Assembly: GCA_035651635.1 (NCBI GenBank)
Contig: DASRFK010000166.1
Coordinates: forward strand, 1-17,329
From: JANXQE01 sp035651635
GTDB lineage: Bacteria > Verrucomicrobiota > Verrucomicrobiia > Limisphaerales > UBA8199
Length of the DNA: 17,329 bases
Reading direction: 5' to 3'
The translations under genes were made by a program, and so were the position numbers. How positions within the stretch are numbered: the stretch's first letter is position 1; the number at the start of each line of letters is the position of its first letter. The notes under the pieces are model-generated. The model was not told where the DNA came from, did no database searches, and worked only from the letters and a program-made list of their open reading frames with translations. This document shows, in pieces, positions 7,393-13,807 of this stretch.

Positions 7393-8310
7393 TTGAAAAC
7401 AATTCTCCTCGTCGACGACGATGCCAATGATGTGTTTCTCCTGCGCCACGCGATGAAAAAAGCGGGCCTGACCAACCCGATGCAGGTCGTGAGCGATGGT
7501 CAGGAGGCCATCGATTATTTGAAGGGTGCCGGCAAGTTTGCCGATCGGGAAACCTATCCGTTCCCAATCCTGCTACTGATGGATCTCAAACTGCCTTACG
7601 TCATGGGGCTGGACGTCCTTAGGTGGATCCGCACCCAACCCAGAACGCCTATGATCGTGGTTATGCTCACCGCTTCGGCTGAGGGGTCCGATATCGCGGA
7701 AGCTTACCGGCTGGGCGCAAACGCATTCCTGACCAAGCCGTCTGAAGCCAACAAACTCGAAGACATGGTCAAGGCGATTAAGGCTTTTTGGCTGACCCAC
7801 AATACTCTACCCCCGGAGGCTTCACCCCAGTCCCTGCCAGAGGCAACCTTTAGACTGGTGCTCTCGCGTGAGACACCTCCCGTGGCCAAGAGTCTGTTCG
7901 ATGGTGATGGCCGTAACGATCGCGCCGGGAATGGCAATGGCTATCTGGATCCGGCTCGTGCCAAGTCTTGTTTGCAGCAACGACACGCTCAAAGCTCAGA
8001 GGTCCCATCCAAATGCGGGCCCTCGCTGACGGGTCGGCAAACGGGAGTGCTGCAATTGATCGCCCAGGGATATACCAGCAGAGATATTGCCCGCCAATTT
8101 TCATTGAGCATTAAGACCGTCGAGAAACATCGACAGGCCCTCATGGATAAACTGGATATTCACGACGTCGCCACCCTGACGCGCTACGCGGTTTCCAACG
8201 GACTGGTGGAAAGCGGCCTCGGCCCGAGGAGAGCTTCCAGAACAATCGCTACCAGGCAGGGCCGGGTGGCGGCCGTCGGCCTGCGTCCGGACGTCGGGAA
8301 GGTTTCATGA
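7393..8310 (+). CDS. Rcp1-like receiver fused to LuxR-type DNA-binding domain
   Basis: It starts with TTG 4 bases after the kinase stop; a GAGGG at 7379-7383 can serve as ribosome binding site. Residues 1-140 are an Rcp1-type receiver (L-V-D-D-D-A-N-D, Asp64 in M-D-L-K-L-P, Lys115 in T-K-P-S-E), strongly similar to the regulator at 3827. A roughly 65-residue polar linker leads to a GerE/LuxR HTH at about 208-272 (L-T-G-R-Q-T-G-V-L-Q-L-I-A-Q-G, S-I-K-T-V-E-K-H-R) that resembles the HTH of the regulator at 4375. Rcp1-family proteins usually have no output domain, so this fusion is less common. Immediate linkage to the kinase makes it the probable direct phosphorylation target (inference). Confidence 0.9.
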   Translation: MKTILLVDDDANDVFLLRHAMKKAGLTNPMQVVSDGQEAIDYLKGAGKFADRETYPFPILLLMDLKLPYVMGLDVLRWIRTQPRTPMIVVMLTASAEGSDIAEAYRLGANAFLTKPSEANKLEDMVKAIKAFWLTHNTLPPEASPQSLPEATFRLVLSRETPPVAKSLFDGDGRNDRAGNGNGYLDPARAKSCLQQRHAQSSEVPSKCGPSLTGRQTGVLQLIAQGYTSRDIARQFSLSIKTVEKHRQALMDKLDIHDVATLTRYAVSNGLVESGLGPRRASRTIATRQGRVAAVGLRPDVGKVS

Positions 8311-8960
8311 GGGTTTTATTAGCCGACGACCACACCGTCGTGCGCAGCGGATTGAAACAGATTTTAGCTGAGGAATTTAAGCGGGCGGTTTTCGGCGAGG
8401 CGCGCAATGCCCAGGAGACGCTGGATTTGGTCGGCAAGGAGCGCTGGGACGTCGTCATCCTGGACATCACCATGCCGGGGCGAAGCGGCCTGGAAGTTAT
8501 GCGCGTAATCAGAAAGTTGCGCCCTGGGCTGCCGGTCCTGGTTCTCAGCATCCACCCGGAGAACCAGTTTGCGGTCCGTGTGCTTAAGCTCGGCGCCGCC
8601 GGATACATGACCAAAGAGAGCGCCGCCGAGGAATTAGTCAGGGCGGTTAAAAAAGTGCTCTCCGGGGGTCGCTACGTCAGCGCTGCGCTGGCAGAAACTC
8701 TGGCTGTCAATCTCGCAACCGACTCGGCCCCGCCTCAGGAACTGCTTTCCGACCGGGAATTTCAGGTGCTGCGTCTGATCGCCTCGGGCAAAATCATCAG
8801 TGAAATCGCCCGGGAGTTGATGTTGAGCGTCAAGACCATCAGCACTTACCGCAGCCGCATTCTGGAAAAAATGGGCCTCAGGAACAACGCGGAGCTGATG
8901 CATTATGCGATGCAGCATCATCTCGTGGATGTGATCCCGGCAGGGTTGGGTGCGCCATGA
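8307..8960 (+). CDS. NarL/FixJ-type response regulator with LuxR HTH
   Basis: This 217-residue regulator starts with an ATGA overlap on the preceding stop. The receiver spans about 1-118, with L-A-D-D-H-T-V-V-R-S-G-L, Asp53 in L-D-I-T-M-P-G, L-V-L-S-I-H and Lys of T-K-E-S-A. The HTH at about 145-205 has L-L-S-D-R-E-F-Q-V-L-R-L-I-A-S-G and the recognition region S-V-K-T-I-S-T-Y-R-S-R-I. The length is standard for the family. Its HTH differs clearly from those at 4375 and 7393 (T-I-S-T-Y-R against T-x-E-K-H-R), so it probably binds other sites. It is probably co-transcribed with the kinase and the fused regulator. Confidence 0.93.
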   Translation: MRVLLADDHTVVRSGLKQILAEEFKRAVFGEARNAQETLDLVGKERWDVVILDITMPGRSGLEVMRVIRKLRPGLPVLVLSIHPENQFAVRVLKLGAAGYMTKESAAEELVRAVKKVLSGGRYVSAALAETLAVNLATDSAPPQELLSDREFQVLRLIASGKIISEIARELMLSVKTISTYRSRILEKMGLRNNAELMHYAMQHHLVDVIPAGLGAP

Positions 8961-9286
8961 ACGACCAGGATTGCAGCCTGCACGACCAACCCGTCGCTTC
9001 ATGCGCTTTGCACAGTGGACAAAAGGCAGGGAGGGCGGCTCCAGCCGTCGCTGGCCTGAGCGGTTTGCCAGCCATTGGCGCGCTGCCCAAAGCCGAGTAT
9101 TGCCGCGAAGGCAGTTGCATGCTTTCCGGTGAGCCCGTCGGAGTTGGCTTTATTGGCGCCGCCCGGGTAAGCCTCGCTGGCATACAACTGGCTAAAGGGA
9201 TGTCACAACCAGCAATGGGCCGGACCGAAGCGGTTCGACCGGCTGGCAAACAAGAGAGTCAAAACAAATCAATTTCAGAATTATGA
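8957..9286 (+). CDS. Possible small hypothetical protein, doubtful
   Basis: An open frame of 109 codons begins with an ATGA overlap on the preceding regulator and ends with an ATGA overlap on the following lipoprotein start. Both junctions would suit translational coupling. The product has no recognised domain. It has four cysteines (C-S-L-H-D..C-A-L-H near the N-terminus and C-R-E-G-S-C in the middle), a weakly hydrophobic Gly/Ala stretch, and a polar Gln/Lys/Ser-rich end. No good ribosome binding site is visible. It could equally be a 320-base non-coding leader carrying the promoter of the envelope cassette. Confidence 0.35.
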   Translation: MNDQDCSLHDQPVASCALHSGQKAGRAAPAVAGLSGLPAIGALPKAEYCREGSCMLSGEPVGVGFIGAARVSLAGIQLAKGMSQPAMGRTEAVRPAGKQESQNKSISEL

Positions 9287-9729
9287 AAAATCAAACGTTA
9301 GTTCTCACCCTTCTTTCCGCGGCTGTTTTCACCGTGGCTTGTAATAAGGAGCAAACCACCTCCGAGCAGCTGGACAAAGCCCAGGCCGAAACCAAGCAAG
9401 CCGCGCAGGACATGAAGGATTATACCTACGCCCAAAAATCTGCCTTTGTCGAAACCATGCAAGGCCAGCTGACCGCCCTCAATCATGATCTGGACCAACT
9501 CTCCGCCAAAGTCGAAGCCTCCAGCGACTCGGTCAAAGCCGAGGCGAAACCCAAACTCCAGGCGTTACGCGACCAGACCTCTCAGTTGAACAAGCGCTTG
9601 GACGAGGTCAAGAACGCCACCGAGTCCACCTGGGACAGCGTCAAAGACGGCTTCAAGAAAGCTTATGAATCGTCCAAGGACGGGTTCACCCAGGCACGTC
9701 AGTGGGCGAGCGACAAGGTGGCACCGTAG
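9283..9729 (+). CDS. Coiled-coil lipoprotein
   Basis: This 148-residue protein has a short lipoprotein-type signal sequence ending F-T-V-A-C, with Cys20 as the probable lipidated residue; the -3 position is Thr rather than the usual Leu, so the lipobox is imperfect. The mature part is almost entirely charged helix (Q-L-D-K-A-Q-A-E-T-K-Q-A-A, then D-Q-T-S-Q-L-N-K-R-L-D-E-V-K-N). It ends in an amphipathic motif, T-W-D-S-V-K-D-G-F-K-K-A-Y-E-S-S-K-D, reminiscent of YtxH- or LEA-like stress proteins. No enzyme motif is present. An envelope-stress or periplasmic spacer role is inferred from composition and from the downstream genes. Confidence 0.8.
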   Translation: MKNQTLVLTLLSAAVFTVACNKEQTTSEQLDKAQAETKQAAQDMKDYTYAQKSAFVETMQGQLTALNHDLDQLSAKVEASSDSVKAEAKPKLQALRDQTSQLNKRLDEVKNATESTWDSVKDGFKKAYESSKDGFTQARQWASDKVAP

Positions 9730-9776
9730 GATGGCGCGGCCGGGAACCGGGATTCGCTACGGCAGCATGAGAAATT

Positions 9777-10793
9777 ATGAAAGAGACTAAACCCTTAATC
9801 GGAATTCTCGGGTTTGTTTTGTGCGGTGCGCTGATGGGGGACCACTCCTCCGCAGCAGTGTCGCTGTCAGTTGGGGTGGAGATTCGCGCCCAAAGCGACT
9901 TTTATGAGCCGCTCACCCCGTACGGGGAGTGGGTCACCATCGGTTCGTACGGCCGGTGCTGGAGACCGAGCCGGATGGAGGCTAGCTGGCGCCCTTATTG
10001 TGATGGCTCCTGGCAGAGAACCGACGCCGGCTGGTATTGGGCCAGCGATGAACCGTGGGGCTGGGCCACCTATCATTACGGCCGCTGGGGCTTCACCGAC
10101 CAATATGGCTGGTATTGGGTGCCCCAGATTCAATGGGCGCCGGCCTGGGTTTCCTGGCATCGGGGCGGCGGATATATCGGCTGGGAGCCGTTGTACACCT
10201 CCGACGTCCGCGTGAGCTTGCCACGCGCGTATGTTTTTGTCCAAGAACGTCACTTTTTAGACCCCATTCGCTCTTCCACTGTGGTCGTTAATAACACCAC
10301 CATCATCAAACAAACGGTGATCAACCAGGCGCCGACCACTGCGGTCGTTGAAAAGGCAAGCGGACACAAAGTGCGGGCACTTCCGGTTCAGGAAGTACGC
10401 TACAAGGCGGAGGCGCCGGTGGTGGCACTGCAAAAGACCCGAGCCGCGGCGGCCGGAATTCCGACCAGCACGACCGTTCGGGGCGAGGTTGGGCTGCGCG
10501 AAAAGAAAGCTGTCGCCACTCCGGCGCCAACTCAAATCGAAAAAACCGGCGCGGCCTCGCGCACACCGGCAGTGCCGACACCAACCGGGCGAGTGACCGA
10601 GGGCGAAAGGGCTAAAGCAACTCCTTCGCGAGCAGAGCCCAAGCCTCCCGCAGCGGCTAAGGAACCAACCGCCCCGAAAGCCGAAAAGAAAGCTGCCGGC
10701 AAGCCAGCACCAAAGGAGACCTCGGCGGAGAAGAAAGCCGCGGAACACCAGACTCCAGCGGAAAGGCCGGCTGCGCCTCCTGCGTCCCCGTGA
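9777..10793 (+). CDS. DUF6600 domain exported protein with Ala/Pro/Lys-rich tail
   Basis: This 338-residue protein has an N-terminal signal peptide (cleavage probably near S-S-A-A, residue 27). Residues ~40-145 form a Trp/Tyr/Gly-rich domain with F-Y-E-P-L-T-P-Y-G-E-W, S-W-R-P-Y, G-S-W-Q-R-T-D-A-G-W-Y-W, H-Y-G-R-W and Y-G-W-Y-W-V-P motifs. This matches the DUF6600 family of exported proteins, whose function is not established. A Thr/Val-rich segment follows (V-V-N-N-T-T-I-I-K-Q). The last ~120 residues are low-complexity Ala, Pro, Lys and Glu, probably disordered and perhaps in contact with the cell wall or envelope. It lies 47 bases after the lipoprotein gene. Confidence 0.85.
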   Translation: MKETKPLIGILGFVLCGALMGDHSSAAVSLSVGVEIRAQSDFYEPLTPYGEWVTIGSYGRCWRPSRMEASWRPYCDGSWQRTDAGWYWASDEPWGWATYHYGRWGFTDQYGWYWVPQIQWAPAWVSWHRGGGYIGWEPLYTSDVRVSLPRAYVFVQERHFLDPIRSSTVVVNNTTIIKQTVINQAPTTAVVEKASGHKVRALPVQEVRYKAEAPVVALQKTRAAAAGIPTSTTVRGEVGLREKKAVATPAPTQIEKTGAASRTPAVPTPTGRVTEGERAKATPSRAEPKPPAAAKEPTAPKAEKKAAGKPAPKETSAEKKAAEHQTPAERPAAPPASP

Positions 10794-10834
10794 CGTATTG
10801 ACCGTGTCGCTTTATTCCAAAAAACAAAACAACT

Positions 10835-10840
10835 GAAAGG
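10835..10840 (+). promoter_or_regulatory. Ribosome binding site of the 49-residue membrane protein gene
   Basis: GAAAGG lies 8 bases before the ATG at 10849 in an A-rich leader. It supports translation of this very short gene. Confidence 0.65.
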
Positions 10841-10848
10841 AAAAATCT

Positions 10849-10998
10849 ATGTTATACACAATTGCCGTTATTCTCATCATTCTCTGGCTGCTTGGCCTGG
10901 TCACTAGTTACACCATGGGCGGAGCCGTCCATTTGCTGCTCGTGATCGCGTTGGTCATGGTGGTGCTCAACTTCATCTCCGGACGCAGAGGGGCCTGA
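10849..10998 (+). CDS. Small membrane protein, DUF5670 / lmo0937 family
   Basis: This 49-residue protein starts M-L-Y-T-I-A-V-I-L-I-I-L-W-L-L-G-L-V-T and has a second hydrophobic stretch, H-L-L-L-V-I-A-L-V-M-V-V-L, ending in F-I-S-G-R-R-G-A. The L-W-L-L-G, the G-G-x-x-H-L-L-L-V-I-A and the basic end match the widespread lmo0937/DUF5670 family of two-helix membrane proteins of unknown function, often found beside stress genes. A good GAAAGG ribosome binding site precedes it. The stop lies 2 bases before the next start, so the pair is surely co-translated. Confidence 0.88.
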   Translation: MLYTIAVILIILWLLGLVTSYTMGGAVHLLLVIALVMVVLNFISGRRGA

Positions 10999-11000
10999 TT

Positions 11001-11207
11001 ATGACTAAACTCGTTTCCCTGGCATTGCTCATTGGTGGAATCGTGCTGATCGTCATCGGGTTCAACGCCACACATGCTTTCGCGTCGGACGTTTCGAGGT
11101 TCTTTACGGGATCGCCGACCGATAAGGCTGTGTGGATGCTTATTGGCGGCTCCGTTGCCGCGCTGGTTGGGCTGGCAATGCTGTGGCGCAGCCCAAGTCA
11201 TACCTAG
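11001..11207 (+). CDS. Small membrane protein, DUF3185 family
   Basis: This 68-residue protein has two predicted membrane helices: A-L-L-I-G-G-I-V-L-I-V-I-G-F near the N-terminus and W-M-L-I-G-G-S-V-A-A-L-V-G-L near the C-terminus. The connecting loop S-D-V-S-R-F-F-T-G-S-P-T-D-K is characteristic of DUF3185. Function is unknown. The gene starts 2 bases after the DUF5670-like gene and ends 25 bases before the proposed MlaE start. A long open frame in another phase across this gene belongs to the MlaE frame but is not translated here. Confidence 0.88.
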   Translation: MTKLVSLALLIGGIVLIVIGFNATHAFASDVSRFFTGSPTDKAVWMLIGGSVAALVGLAMLWRSPSHT

Positions 11208-11232
11208 ATCACCCGTTCGGTTTGCAGGTCCC

Positions 11233-12066
11233 TTGAAGCCGTCGGTTCGAATTTCAGACGGGCCTCCGCACCGCTTACTGAAAGTGGCTGCGGACGCAGG
11301 TAGCCTGGCCTGGGCCGGGTGGCGCGAACTCCAGTATCTGGCGAGCGTCCTAGCCACGACACTCCTCCTGGCTGCCCAACCCCGCCGATGGCGGCGGGCG
11401 GTGCGCCGCTCATTCGCGCGGCAGATTCTTGTGTCGGGGGTCGAATCGGTCCGATTCATTTCGATCGTGGCAGTTCTGGTCGGCATTTCGGTCGTGGTGC
11501 AACTGGACGTTTGGACCGGAAAGCTTGGGCAATCCCAGAAGTTAGGGGCTTTGCTGGTTGCGGTAGTGGCACGCGAACTGGGACCGCTATTCGCCAACTT
11601 TGTCCTCATTGTGCGAGGCGGTAGTGTGATCGCCACCGAGTTGGGACTGATGAGAATCGGCGGCGAGGTGCGCGTCCTCGAGGCGCAGGGCATCGAACCG
11701 CTGCTGTTCCTGGTTATGCCAAGGGTATTGGCCATGGCCGTGTCGGCGTTCTGCCTGACGGTGATTTTTGTTCTGGTCGCTTTTGGCAGCGGGTACGGCT
11801 TTGGCGCAGTCATCGGCCAGGCCAACGGCGACCCGACGGTATTCCTCAATGGCGTCTTCAGAGCCGTTCACCCGCGCGACGGACTTGCTTTTCTGGTGAA
11901 ATGTCTTCTGCCGGCGCTGCTAACGGGCGTGATTTGCTGCACCGAAGGGATGGGCGTCGCAGGAGGAGTGACGGAAGTGCCTTTGGCGGCCAAGCGCGCC
12001 CTGGCGCGTTCGCTTGGCGCGCTGTTTCTCACCTCAGCCGCCGTTTCGCTCCTGGTCTATCTGTGA
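11233..12066 (+). CDS. mlaE: MlaE-family ABC transporter permease
   Basis: This is the integral membrane subunit of an Mla/MCE phospholipid (or other hydrophobic molecule) transporter in the inner membrane. The product is about 277 residues with five or so hydrophobic segments. The central block A-R-E-L-G-P-L-F, I-A-T-E-L-G-L-M-R-I, L-E-A-Q-G-I-E-P and V-M-P-R-V-L-A is the family signature and contains the coupling-helix region that contacts the ATPase. The last 50 residues (C-C-T-E-G-M-G-V-A-G-G-V) diverge from the usual G-x-x-x-x-G-G-A-x-G-V-G end but keep its shape. The start is uncertain: TTG 11233 has an AGGT nearby, while GTG 11284 is a later choice. The in-frame sequence further upstream overlaps the DUF3185 gene and is rejected. 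Confidence 0.85.
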   Translation: MKPSVRISDGPPHRLLKVAADAGSLAWAGWRELQYLASVLATTLLLAAQPRRWRRAVRRSFARQILVSGVESVRFISIVAVLVGISVVVQLDVWTGKLGQSQKLGALLVAVVARELGPLFANFVLIVRGGSVIATELGLMRIGGEVRVLEAQGIEPLLFLVMPRVLAMAVSAFCLTVIFVLVAFGSGYGFGAVIGQANGDPTVFLNGVFRAVHPRDGLAFLVKCLLPALLTGVICCTEGMGVAGGVTEVPLAAKRALARSLGALFLTSAAVSLLVYL

Positions 12067-12083
12067 GCCTTGTTCTTGCGCGC

Positions 12084-12782
12084 ATGCACGCTCCCTCAAC
12101 CATTTTGAAATTCGTTAACGTAACGGTGCCGGCCGGTCCTGATTACGAAACCGGACTCTGGGATATCTCTTTGGAGCTGAAGTCAGGCGAGCTTTTGCTC
12201 GTGCGCATCGAACGTGAAAACGAACGGCTGCCGCTGGCAGATGCCGCTGAGGGCCTCGTGCCAGCGACGAACGGGGCGGTGCTGTTTCGCGGTAAAGATT
12301 GGCACAACATGACCGCCGACCACGCCGCGGGCCAACGAGGAACAATCGGACGGCTTTTCGAAGATGAGGGCTGGATCAGCAACCTGGATGTGGACGAGAA
12401 TATTATGCTCGCCCAGCAGTACCATACTCAACGCGGCGAAGAGGAAATTTTGCAAGAGGCGCTGAAGTACGCCCGGATGTTCGGGTTGCCGGGTCTGCCG
12501 CGGGGGCGGCCGGGGAAGATGCGACGTTGGGATCTGCGCAAGGCCGCCTGCATCCGGGCATTCCTGGGGCGCCCGGCGCTCGTCCTTCTGGAGCAGCCCG
12601 TGCGCGGCGTTTACGCCGATTTCATGGCTCCGCTGATCAACGCGGTGGAATCCGCCCGCCGCTACGGAGCGGCTGTCCTCTGGACCGTCACTGACCCGCA
12701 AATCTGGAACCATGCCGGCATCCGCCCGACGAGGCGAGCCAGGATGTTCGGCTCCGAGTTCCAGGCGCTGGAAGGGAACTAG
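12084..12782 (+). CDS. MlaF-like ABC ATPase subunit with degenerate nucleotide-binding motifs
   Basis: Position between MlaE and MlaD, length (232 residues) and overall layout identify it as the ATPase-like subunit. Landmarks are L-K-F-V-N-V at the start, G-L-W-D-I-S-L-E-L-K-S-G-E, then A-E-G-L, G-x-V-L-F-R-G-K-D-W, I-G-R-L-F-E-D, and A-L-V-L-L-E-Q-P. The active-site motifs are lost. The Walker A segment after G-E is R-I-E-R-E-N-E-R-L-P with no Gly-Lys-Ser/Thr (Arg48 at the Lys position). The Q-loop has Glu93. No LSGGQ signature precedes I-R-A-F-L-G-R-P. Walker B has Glu170-Gln171 for Asp-Glu, and the H-loop has Asp204 for His. The frame is intact, so this looks like a conserved pseudo-ATPase, not a pseudogene. 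An alternative GTG start at 12063 overlaps the MlaE stop (GTGA). Confidence 0.82.
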   Translation: MHAPSTILKFVNVTVPAGPDYETGLWDISLELKSGELLLVRIERENERLPLADAAEGLVPATNGAVLFRGKDWHNMTADHAAGQRGTIGRLFEDEGWISNLDVDENIMLAQQYHTQRGEEEILQEALKYARMFGLPGLPRGRPGKMRRWDLRKAACIRAFLGRPALVLLEQPVRGVYADFMAPLINAVESARRYGAAVLWTVTDPQIWNHAGIRPTRRARMFGSEFQALEGN

Positions 12783-12784
12783 GA

Positions 12785-13786
12785 ATGGAAAAGCGTTTCA
12801 GCTTTCGCCATGTGAATGAAGTGACTGGCCTGTTTGTGCTGGGCGTGCTCGCTTTGGTGGTGGCCGGCGCGATTTTCAGCGGATATTCACAACGGTGGTT
12901 CGCGCGCAAATACGCCTTCGACGTGCTGTTGCCGGAAGCTGGGGCTTTCGGGCTGAAACAAGGTGATGAGGTCTTCATCTCCGGGGTCTCGGTCGGCCGG
13001 GTGGACGATGTGATGCCCATCAGCGATGGCCGTCTGAAGGCGCGCGTGAAAGTGCGTGGAGATTTCGGCCGATTTGTGCGCCTTGATTCGACGGCGATTA
13101 TTAAGAAAGTCTTCGGCGTGGCGGGCGATTCATTTATCGAAATCACTCGCGGCACTAACGCGCCCTTGCCCTCGATCGGCGGTTTTATTGTCTGTCTCTC
13201 GGCAGAGGAACTGCCGGCTAAGCTGGAGCGCATTCTCGAAGAACTCAGGGGCGAGTTGATGCCCGTTGTCAGAAAGGCTGGCACGACTCTGGACGAGTGG
13301 AGCAAGCTCGGCTCGGATTTGCAACAGACCCAGGTGACCTTGCATCAGCTCGTGGCGCGATTGGACCACCTGGCCGCCAACCTCGAACAAGGCCAGGGGA
13401 CGGCCGGCAAGCTGCTGACCGACACCGCCCTGGCGGACCAGGCCCAAGACATTCTGGCTGGCGCCAACCAGGCAATGACCGGGTTGCAAGGCATAGTGAC
13501 GAACCTGGCCGCCGCGTCCAGGAGTGTCCAAAGCGGGACCGTTCATCTGCCGGAGATAACGGATGCTGTCGCCCGAGAAGTACAGGATCTCCCTGGCCTG
13601 GTTCAGCAAACACAGGTCTCGATGCGCGAACTGGAACGGTTGGTTGAAGCCGTGCAACGGCACTGGCTCCTCCGAAAGTACGTCAACAAGACCGATCCAC
13701 CACCCCTGCGTCCCTTGCCCGCGAGCGAAAAAACGTCGCGCAAAGCAGCTAGCTCCCAGTCTCCAAAAGATTCGGCCAGGCACTGA
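12785..13786 (+). CDS. mlaD: MlaD-family MCE domain protein
   Basis: This 333-residue protein is the substrate-binding subunit of the Mla/MCE transporter, anchored in the inner membrane and facing the periplasm. An N-terminal helix (about 14-32, T-G-L-F-V-L-G-V-L-A-L-V-V-A-G-A) is followed by an MCE domain at about 42-123 with V-L-L-P-E-A-G-A-F-G-L-K-Q-G-D-E-V, G-V-S-V-G-R-V and F-I-E-I-T-R-G-T. A long helical segment (about 140-295) rich in Gln, Leu and Ala follows, then a Lys/Ser/Pro-rich end. It is much longer than E. coli MlaD (about 183 residues), as is common for MCE proteins with a periplasmic coiled coil. It starts 2 bases after the ATPase-like gene, with AAGGGA 6 bases upstream. No MlaB, MlaC or lipoprotein partner follows. 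Confidence 0.9.
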   Translation: MEKRFSFRHVNEVTGLFVLGVLALVVAGAIFSGYSQRWFARKYAFDVLLPEAGAFGLKQGDEVFISGVSVGRVDDVMPISDGRLKARVKVRGDFGRFVRLDSTAIIKKVFGVAGDSFIEITRGTNAPLPSIGGFIVCLSAEELPAKLERILEELRGELMPVVRKAGTTLDEWSKLGSDLQQTQVTLHQLVARLDHLAANLEQGQGTAGKLLTDTALADQAQDILAGANQAMTGLQGIVTNLAAASRSVQSGTVHLPEITDAVAREVQDLPGLVQQTQVSMRELERLVEAVQRHWLLRKYVNKTDPPPLRPLPASEKTSRKAASSQSPKDSARH

Positions 13787-13807
13787 AACATTTGAACCAG
13801 GCTCTAA

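Noticed and set aside
10798..10826. TTGACC box as possible -35 element before the DUF5670-like gene
   Set aside because: At 17 bases downstream the sequence is AAAACA, a poor -10 match, so a promoter cannot be supported.
11074..11232. In-frame upstream extension of mlaE
   Set aside because: It overlaps the DUF3185 gene, reads as Arg/Pro/Cys-rich noise and would make the permease too long.
11243..11251. GGTTCGAAT string resembling a tRNA T-loop
   Set aside because: The flanking bases do not form a T-stem, and no acceptor or anticodon arm can be drawn around it. It also lies within the mlaE 5' region.
10908..11849. A 313-codon open frame on the minus strand
   Set aside because: It lies opposite the DUF5670, DUF3185 and mlaE genes, which have clear family motifs. 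Its translation is low-complexity Arg/Ser/Thr-rich with no domain.
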